Assembly: GCA_944989445.1 (NCBI GenBank)
Contig: CALYLW010000501.1
Location: forward strand, 249,501-313,500
Source of the DNA: Ampullaceana balthica
Lineage: Eukaryota; Mollusca; Gastropoda; Lymnaeidae
Reading direction: 5' to 3'
Length of the DNA stretch: 64,000 nt
Shown: in pieces, positions 57,047 through 64,000 of the stretch
How the letters are laid out: the number at the start of each line of letters is the position of its first letter
How positions within the stretch are numbered: position 1 is the first letter of the stretch
Notes under the pieces: generated by a model
What the model was told of the DNA's origin: nothing
Database searches by the model: none
What the model saw: only the letters and a program-made list of their open reading frames with translations
Made by a program: the position numbers and the translations under genes

Positions 57047-57230
57047 AGTGACTGCATTGGGTGAATCCATCACAAGCGTTGACACAAAAATGTAAAAAAA
57101 AAGTGCACTTTCCCGTTATTTGGAGCGGGCGGACGCGTAGGTGGTCTGTGGGGTAAGTCGTGAGGGGGGGGGACACCATGAGCTACCGCACTGGGTGATA
57201 CCAACTAAATTGATGGGTCTTGTTTTGTTG
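57047..57230. mobile_element. Fragment of the 49.2-kb MITE family
   Basis: GGTGAATCCATCACAAGCG through GACACCATGAGCTACCGC matches 49237-49370. The left end is missing and it is fused directly to the preceding MITE, so one probably inserted into, or recombined with, the other. Confidence 0.65.
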
Positions 57231-57639
57231 ATTATCCCAAAGATATTTTGAGATGTATAGAAGTGATCGCCGCAAGAATGAATTAAACGACATATAATTA
57301 ATTTTAATTTTTGGTTGTTGCTGTTTTTTTCCCCCTGTAACTTTTAGTTTATTTTCGAATTTAAAAATGGCACTGGTAATTACGTCTTAAAAGAAGCTCC
57401 ACCATTGTCCAAATAAACACATTTATGAAATAGGCTTGCAAATTTGTATTTGTTTTAATTGAACTAATGCAATAAATCTGTTTGAAACTGAACACATAAG
57501 TGTTTTAGGATAAAAAAGGAATCAGCAAATAAAAACGCTCTAATAAGTGTTACATGCTGTAGAGATTATTTAAAACAACTCAATTTCATTAATTTAATGT
57601 AAATATGATAAACATGGCGTAAATGGTTTCGTGCAGAAT

Positions 57640-57960
57640 CGAACTGCGATAAAGCTTTCATATAAAATACAATATACACAAACGAATTGTGTAATTAATA
57701 AAGTAAATTAAAGCTTTATTCATAGAAAAATACGTATGGTAAAATTTCGGAAAATGCTTTTAATACTACAAATAAATAAACACAAGTATTTTAAATGAAA
57801 TTTACATTATTAATTACCTGCTATAAAATGAACAATAATTAATAAGTATAGATAAAAATAGAGAAACTAAAAGCAGAAAAATGGAAACAAACAATGAACA
57901 AAAATACAGCATAGAAAAGAGTAAGGAAGTATTTAAAGTTACAGTTGTGGATGGCGCAAC
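57640..57960. repeat. Relic of the 63.3-kb foldback family
   Basis: ATACAATATACACAAACG, AATTGTGTAATTAATAAAG, AAAGCTTTATTCATAG and a degraded AAAATTTCGGAAAATGCTTT block, in the same order as in the 63285-63640 element. The ribozyme-like core is lost. Confidence 0.5.
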
Positions 57961-58029
57961 ACTCGTAATAATTTAAAATAATGATCTAATCAGGAAGTAC
58001 TTGAATGGTATTTGTGTGTGTGCAAAAGC

Positions 58030-58146
58030 TGAGGTTTTAACTTATCTTATCTTATCTTATCTGTTTACAGACGCTCCTTCTATACAGAAGATTATTGCGT
58101 CCTACGCTTATCTATGGTTTGTGTTTAGTCCTGCATTTTTAAGTGT
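58030..58146 (-). mobile_element. LINE 3' terminal fragment with TAAGA tail
   Basis: Only the 3' UTR and the last few codons of the 2.8/12.4-kb LINE family remain. The (TTATC)n on the plus strand is the tail. Confidence 0.85.
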
Positions 58147-58379
58147 AATCTAGATTTAACATAATTTAAATTTACTTCACATAGATTTTAACTTGGAATT
58201 GGAAATATGTATACTGCTTAATAACTTTTAACAGGAAAAAATGGTTTGAAGCTTATATGTTAATTTCTAAAGACTTTAATTTAGTATTTGATATCATTTA
58301 ACACGGGTAATTTTAGCCGTTAATCTTCCGAATTAAACACGTGTATAAGATTATATACACATATAATTTTATATACATA

Positions 58380-58830
58380 CTAGCGTACACCCGTCAAAAA
58401 TGACGGAAGTTTTCAGCTGAAATCTATTTATTTTATAAAAATGCACTTTTTTAGGGCGCCTACGGCGCCGACCTTTATCAAAAGCCCAACTAACTTGTCC
58501 TTGTTTAATAAATACGAAATATTAAACTTTCTGAAATTTACACAAAGTATTTAATTTTTATAATAGGGGTTGCAGGGCGACTACGGCACCCCCTTTGTTT
58601 TTTGATTTATAATTAACCATCATCAAATACTATTTTTACATTGATCCCTTTTCCAAAATTAAAATATTAGCGAAAACGATGACGTCATATAATATTTTTT
58701 TACAGCGCATATTTAATTTGCACACCTTTTGATGCTTTGGTGCAGTAATTTGGTTTTCCCTCCTTTCTAAAATTAGTAGCGTCAGGACAGACTGACTGAC
58801 TTGCGTGACAATTGCAAATTATATAGTTTT
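58380..58830 (-). mobile_element. Helitron-type element, 3' CTAG end
   Basis: The minus-strand 3' end is CCGTCA-TTTT-TGACGG, GTGTACG, CTAG and T. The GC block GGCGCCGTAGGCGCCC is shared with the 18-kb copy. The 5' part differs from family A (GACAGACTGACTGACTTGCG on the plus strand), as in the 59-kb copy, so these two form a subfamily. Confidence 0.75.
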
Positions 58831-58838
58831 ATATAATA

Positions 58839-58976
58839 GGGGTGTACCGGATTCGATTGTTTGAAATCCGACCGGAGCCGAATTTGTCCGGATTTTTAAA
58901 GTAAAGCCGGAGCTGGAGCAGGATTTGTAAAATTGGCCGGATTTGCTTGAGCCGGAGCCAAAATCCAGTACACCCC
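58839..58976. mobile_element. 138-bp MITE with GGGGTGTACCGGATT ends
   Basis: Left end GGGGTGTACCGGATTCG. The right end, reverse-complemented, is GGGGTGTACTGGATTTTG. The interior is made of repeated CCGGAG/CCGGAT words. It lies exactly between two Helitron copies. Confidence 0.8.
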
Positions 58977-59005
58977 TTATTTATATATATATATATATAT
59001 ATATA

Positions 59006-59444
59006 CTAGCGTACACCCATCAAAAATGACGGAAGTTTTCAGCTGAAATCTATTTATTTTACACAAAATGCACTTTTTTAGGGCGCCTACGGCGCCGACT
59101 TTTTCAAAAGCCCAACTAACTTGTCCTTATTTGGTAAATACGAAATATTAGACTTTCTGAAATGTACACAAAGTATTTTATAATAGGGGTTGCAGGGCAC
59201 GCACCCCGTTTATTTTTTGATTTTATAATTAACCACCATCTAATTCTCTTTTTACAATGTTCCCTTTTCCAAAATTAAAATATGAGTTAAATCAATGACG
59301 TCATATAATATTTTTTACAGCGCATCTTTAATTTGCACACCTTTTGGTGCATTGGTGCAGTAATTTGGTTTTCCCTGCCTTCTAAAATTAGTAGCGTCAG
59401 GACAGACTGACTGACTTGCGTGACAATTGCAAATTATATAGTTT

Positions 59445-59445
<1 letters not shown>
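59006..59445 (-). mobile_element. Helitron-type element, 3' CTAG end
   Basis: Same orientation and subfamily as 58380-58830 and collinear throughout. The hairpin has one substitution (CCATCA on the plus strand). CTAG is followed by T on the minus strand. A TA microsatellite abuts the 5' side at 59455-59505. Confidence 0.75.

Positions 59446-59454
<9 letters not shown>

Positions 59455-59505
<51 letters not shown>
59455..59505. repeat. (AT)n microsatellite
   Basis: TA run directly next to the preceding Helitron. Confidence 0.95.
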
Positions 59506-59508
<3 letters not shown>

Positions 59509-60330
59509 CACACAATTCAGTAGGGTCATACACAGCCACTGAAGGGTTATTAGCATACATATAAATATATATATTTTACAACTAGATTCTGCTACACATT
59601 CAAGTACATAATATTATTTAAATATGGCCAGTAACTGAGTTAAGCATAAAGAATTAAGCTAGTTAAGTTTTATCAATCTAGAAATATTTATAAACACATT
59701 TTCCATTATGTATTCTTTTCCATGTAGTATTTTCTATAAACAATGAAATTTAAAAAAAAATATAAATGTAGGACAAAAAAATCTTCAATATAGAAGAAGC
59801 GCCTGTAAGTTAAATCTAATTGAAACCCAATATATATATAGATATATATATATATTGATTGTTTATTAATCTTTTTGAGGATAAATATGTGTTTTCTCGT
59901 CCGTTCTCCATTTAGTATATAATACCACTCCATAGGCGGTGTACGTGCTTGTTTATCACTCGACTTACTCAATGTTCAAAGTATTTTTGTGATTCGATAT
60001 AAGATTTCGGATAATATACCACCTCTTTGCTTGGAAAAGAATACGATGAACATGTTCAAGTCATGGATGTTTTAATTTTTTCTTCTTTTGAGGCCTTCAA
60101 CCTTGATTAATAATGTATATTCCAACTTAACATAATCTTCTTTATCTAAGGGATCTAGATCAATGCTTTGATCAATAATGCATAACTCATTCTCACCTTA
60201 CTTAAGTTTTAAGCCGTAACACAGAGGTTCTTCACGGGATGACATACATGCATTCGGTTTCAGATTAAAATTAATGTTAATAGTTTACTCCATTAAGACA
60301 TTACGAAGCGTTAAATATGAATTAGTCAGT

Positions 60331-62223
60331 TTATTTGACGATCCTGTCATACACATTTTTCTTCAAGTGTTCTTTCGAGGATGTAGCACATTTTTCCTCA
60401 GTGTAAACTATTTTATTGGAATCTGGGATTTTAGGAAGAGCCATGAGCGATCTTTTGGGGGTAGTAACTGCTTGTTTTGAAGAACAATACAAACAGTTGT
60501 CTGTTGTTTTTATAGAATCAGAATCTTCAATTTGTGTATCATAATTATTTACATCCATTTTGTCCGTACCGCTACTATTACTTTTAATTTGCTTGGAGTT
60601 GTCAGGGTACACGTCAACTATTTCGATGATGGAATAACCCGAATCGTTTGTGGCACTGGCCGAAGCTGATTGAATAACAGGCTTAGATTGGATCCCAAAA
60701 CCTCTACTGTCACAAGTTTCACTCAATCTAGGTAAATCTATAGTGTGATAATGATCACTTTTTTCTAAAGATTCCTCTTCACCATATTTTCCCTTAAAAA
60801 TAAGCATCCGTTTTCTTCTGACGATTGTAACACAAACAGCGATCAAGATGAATACCACCAATATGCAACCGCCAATAGTCGCAACGATTTTAACAACATT
60901 GCTAAAATTAGATCCAGTTTCAGGTTGTGACGGCGATTTTTCGCCAGTAACCTGTCTGTATTCGGTTGATTCTTGCATGCTGGGTGTTATCATTGATTGT
61001 CTATCTGTTACCCGAGACTCAGTAATGTTTTCTACTTTACAATTTTGGACACGGATGAATTTGCTGTCATAATTTGTAATATTTGCGTCCGGTTCCCATC
61101 CGATTTCGATTTTTGTTGATCCGCACAAATCGTTGTTTTCATTGTAATGGGAAATCAAAGAGATCCGGTGGTGACACTGTGTTAATGTTGCGCTGCAGTT
61201 GATGGCGAAGTGAAAGTTACTTCGTCCATGGTGTTCTATCAAGCACCTTCGCCTCGAGGTGTCCGTATAGTGTCCGGTGTAAACGGGATCTATGTTGACC
61301 ACGTTCACGTGATCACCTGGACGTGTCGATGTCTCAGTTGTAGCAACGCAGTTTGCCATGGCCGTGTTACACAAGCATTTGTAGAATCTTTGTTTGGAAG
61401 AAAAAAAAACAGAGATGAATATTGATTCGTGAAAAGATATTTAATTTTTATTTATCTCTGATATAAATACTTTCTATAGCAATTAATGCCGAGGAAGAAG
61501 CGTTTAACATTTTGTGAAAAAAAATATTTTCATTTCATAATGTGGTGCCGCATATTTAATTAAGTTTTCTTTATGCATATGAATAGTTTAAATTTAAATA
61601 AGAATCATAATATTAAAATTTTATTACATCTACGGAGTAAACATTATTAAATAAGGAACCGTATTTTTTTACATATAAATACGAATCCTTAATTTATTAT
61701 GCTAGTTAAGGTCGGTCCACACCTTACAAATGCTCGTGAGCATTTGCACAAGCATCACACGAACGCAATATAAAATACGCCAATAAAATAGTGCGTTCGT
61801 GTTATGCTTGGGCAAATGCTCGCGAGCATTTGGGAGGTGTGGACCAACCTTTAATATTATTTTCAAGCGAAGACATTTTTCACGTAAAGCCAGGTATTCG
61901 TTTAGTGTTATTTGAAACATTTCATGTCCGAAGTATCTTATCGTATCTGTTTACAGACGCTCCACATATACAGAAGATTATTGTGTAGTTGACAGTAATA
62001 CTGAAAGGAATTACTCTATACTTTATCAAATATAATATCTCTATTATTATAAATCTATACGTATGAAAAAGTATTACCTGTTGAAAGAATTACTATTGAA
62101 GTGAATGTTCACATTCTCAACATTCAAAACAAGAAAGGACTCAACAGCAACCACTGTGTTTAGCCGTGCACAAATGGATACAACAAACAGTTGTTTGAAA
62201 ACGACTTGTTGTAGGTTCATCAT
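60331..62223 (-). CDS. Receptor-like gene C: signal peptide, cysteine-rich ectodomain, one TM, tyrosine-bearing tail
   Basis: Coding exons 62223-62078 and 61387-60331 join in phase 2, giving 400 residues. Exon 1 starts MMNLQQVVFKQLFVVSICAR, a signal-peptide-like segment. Exon 2 opens RFYKCLCNTAMANC, the same FxxCxC start as A and B, then RRRC, INC, TQC, DLC and QNC. The stalk is short and much less Thr-rich than in A and B. TM about 213-238 (IVATIGGCILVVFILIAVCV), then RRKRM. The tail of about 160 residues has YHTI, SGYSII (ITIM consensus), a YC pair and a terminal VYDRIVK. The stop overlaps an AATAAA. It is the most diverged complete member and shows no frame break. No named domain recognised. 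Confidence 0.87.
61707..61854. mobile_element. Palindromic MITE in the gene C intron
   Basis: Left arm AAGGTCGGTCCACACCTTAC, then AAATGCTCGTGAGCATTTGC and CACACGAACGCA. The right arm is its near-complete reverse complement. Arms are about 60 bp each with a short A/T-rich centre. TTAA borders the left arm directly and the right arm after one extra T, suggesting piggyBac-type mobilisation. Confidence 0.8.
61935..61985 (-). mobile_element. LINE 3' UTR scrap
   Basis: ATCTGTTTACAGACGCTCC and ACAGAAGATTATTG match the 3' UTR of the TAAGA-tailed LINE family. Only about 50 bp remain, in the gene C intron. Confidence 0.75.
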
Positions 62224-63284
62224 CGTAATCTAGAAAGAAAGAACTGAAGTAGAATTACTGAAGTAAAATTTACTAATAACACACATTAAAAAAAACAACA
62301 TAATAATAATTATAAGAAAAAATCTCTAAATATCTTGAACGCTTCAATACACCTATTTTCAACCAATCTTATATCGAATTTTTAAGTCTTATTATTATAT
62401 ACAATATATAGATGCTTTTTTGTATTCAACAAATAATACAAAAATTTTCAACACCAATGTTTAAAAAATAACAAAACAAACATAAAAATTACTCTAACCG
62501 AGCAAAATGACTGTTTCATATAGCATTTACTCATTATATGGTAAATATGCCTTTTTCGCAATATGTGCACCAGTTTCATAATTGAACGTTCCCCACCTTT
62601 TCATGTAAAGGACTCAGTCTACAGTCCAAGGTATTCACCAATGTAGATTTGTATCTCTTGCATGACTTTAAGGTTGTTGCGTTATCCCACTTTTAAAAAA
62701 ATAAACTAGTTAGCAGTAGTCTAAGCTGTTTCAAGGATTTCTGTATCTACTATATTAATTGAATTTTTTAATGCTTACTGTAATTTTGTATAGAAATGTA
62801 TCATTTTCCCTAATTAACGCAAAACTATTATTTGAAGTTATATAAATTACTTATATCAACTCACCCTTTTCATGACACGCAGATCAAATGAAACGAGCTT
62901 CAATAAAGCAGCCTAAATTGCAAGTTCTGTAATGGAAAAGCTTAGACCTGCGTATGTAGACGTCATTAGTCATTAAGGAATGGCGATTTTTTACTCAGTC
63001 GTTCTAAGATTTCATTAGTGGCAATTAGCCAGGCCTACAGCGTTTCATTACCTCACACATTTGCGGCATGACCGGAAGAAATAAGATTCCATGTCAAGTG
63101 GTCAAAGCGAGTTTTTTTTCCTGGTAGCTTAGTTTTTCGTGGATAATTTCGCGTGCTAGTGTTACCATGTGTAAAGATATATAAGTGTGTAGAGATTGGG
63201 CTAAAATTTGAAATATAGCATTGACTTTTATTCTCGCATTCTTGACTCTGATGGTCATTGACATAACTTATTGTAATCATATTT

Positions 63285-63640
63285 TATTTTAAATAAAATA
63301 CAAAATACACAAATTGTGTAATGAAAACAATAAATTTGAGCTTTATTATTACACTAAAATGACAGTGAACGTTTCGGCTAATGCCTTCATCAGTACCATA
63401 AACATAAAATACGTACTTACATAAGTAATAAAATTATATTTCAATTCTTAAGACATGCTATATATCATTAAATAGTTCTGTAGAATAAAAAGAAAGTCAA
63501 AATCCCAAACAATGACACATGATATATAAACGTTTACTGTCGTTTTAGTTTAATGATAAAGCTCAAATTTACATGTACTGTTTACATTACACAATTTGTT
63601 TGTGTATTTTGTATTTTATTTAAAAGCTTTATCGAAGTGC
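63285..63640. mobile_element. Foldback element with hammerhead-ribozyme-like core
   Basis: The left arm (TAAATAAAATACAAAATACA, AATTGTGTAATG, TTTGAGCTTTATTATTA) is repeated inverted on the right (GATAAAGCTCAAATTT ... ACACAATTTGTTTGTGTATT). Arms are about 90 bp. On the minus strand at 63393-63361 the left half reads CTGATGA, a GGC-ATTA-GCC stem, GAAA, a short loop and GTC. The right arm keeps only the AAACGTTTACTGTC part. Non-coding. Confidence 0.65.
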
Positions 63641-63689
63641 CATTTTATATTTTAAGGATTAATTTATTAATAATAATTGTAATAAATTG

Positions 63690-63745
63690 GTAATTTTTAT
63701 AGCGCTGTATCCAAGCAAGGAGCCGGGCCCACGGCGCTTTACGTG
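63690..63745 (-). repeat. SINE/LINE 3' tail-like fragment
   Basis: On the minus strand AAAGCGCCGTGGGCCCGGCT, then TACAGCGCTATAAAAATTAC and ATT-rich sequence, similar in layout to the LINE tail at 55.3 kb. Confidence 0.5.
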
Positions 63746-63939
63746 GAGATAATAACATACATATAAAAAATTAAATAAACATTCTTATCATAATAACCAC
63801 ATAAATGACAGTGCTATACACATAAGCTACGTTAAACATTCAAAATAAATGTTGAAAAGTTAATTTAAAAAAGCATGACACAATGTCGTTTTATTTTTGC
63901 TGAAAAAATATTTATTAAAAATTTAGAAATCTCTATGTA

Positions 63940-64000
63940 TATACTTCACCTAAACGAGTATGTGCAACCGACCATGACGATTGACCCTCGCTGGGGTCAA
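63940..64000. repeat. Start of a repeat shared with 22.9 kb
   Basis: TTCACCTAAACGAGTATGTG, then a diverged stretch ending GACCCTCGCTGGGGTC, matches 22881-22945. It runs off the window edge. Confidence 0.7.

Overview
The window is AT-rich animal nuclear DNA with long introns, GT-AG splice sites, many transposon relics and long simple repeats. Gene structure and repeat content (LINE 3' ends, tRNA-derived SINEs, small Helitrons, hAT-like MITEs) suggest an invertebrate, most likely a mollusc and probably a gastropod. That placement is an inference. I see no bacterial or viral genome organisation.

Layout. (1) 2.1-11.1 kb, minus strand: a complete 13-exon methionine synthase reductase gene (MTRR, 769 codons before the stop), with a young LINE 3' fragment in its last-but-one intron. 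(2) 12-22 kb: a repeat field with LINE pieces, a 25-bp minisatellite, Helitrons, MITEs and copies of a ~0.5-kb repeat called R1 here. (3) 22.3-36.9 kb, plus strand: the 3' part of a single-pass membrane protein gene ('gene E'). It has two homologous cysteine-rich ectodomain exons, a transmembrane exon and a tail built from tiny exons; all introns are phase 1. (4) 38.6-62.2 kb, minus strand: a cluster of paralogous single-pass receptor-like genes, which I call A (38.6-40.5), D (44.3-47.1, degenerate), B (51.5-53.3) and C (60.3-62.2). A, B and C each have a signal-peptide exon, one phase-2 intron, then one large exon. That exon encodes a multi-cysteine ectodomain beginning FxxCxC, a linker (Thr/Ser-rich in A and B), one transmembrane helix and a long tyrosine-bearing tail. 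Each tail has one motif fitting the ITIM consensus. (5) Between these genes lie foldback elements, MITEs, Helitrons and SINE/LINE ends.

The most interesting content is this group of receptor-like genes: A-D as a tandem family, and E beside it in the opposite orientation. I recognise no named domain in their ectodomains. The layout (secreted cysteine-rich domain, stalk, one TM, tyrosine motifs in the tail) resembles cell-surface signalling or immune-type receptors, but function is not shown by sequence alone. Other notable points are a Helitron lineage whose 3' terminator appears to have been bypassed and replaced, a hammerhead-ribozyme-like core in a foldback element at 63.36 kb, a GC-AG intron in MTRR, and two one-base frame breaks in homopolymers that may be assembly errors.
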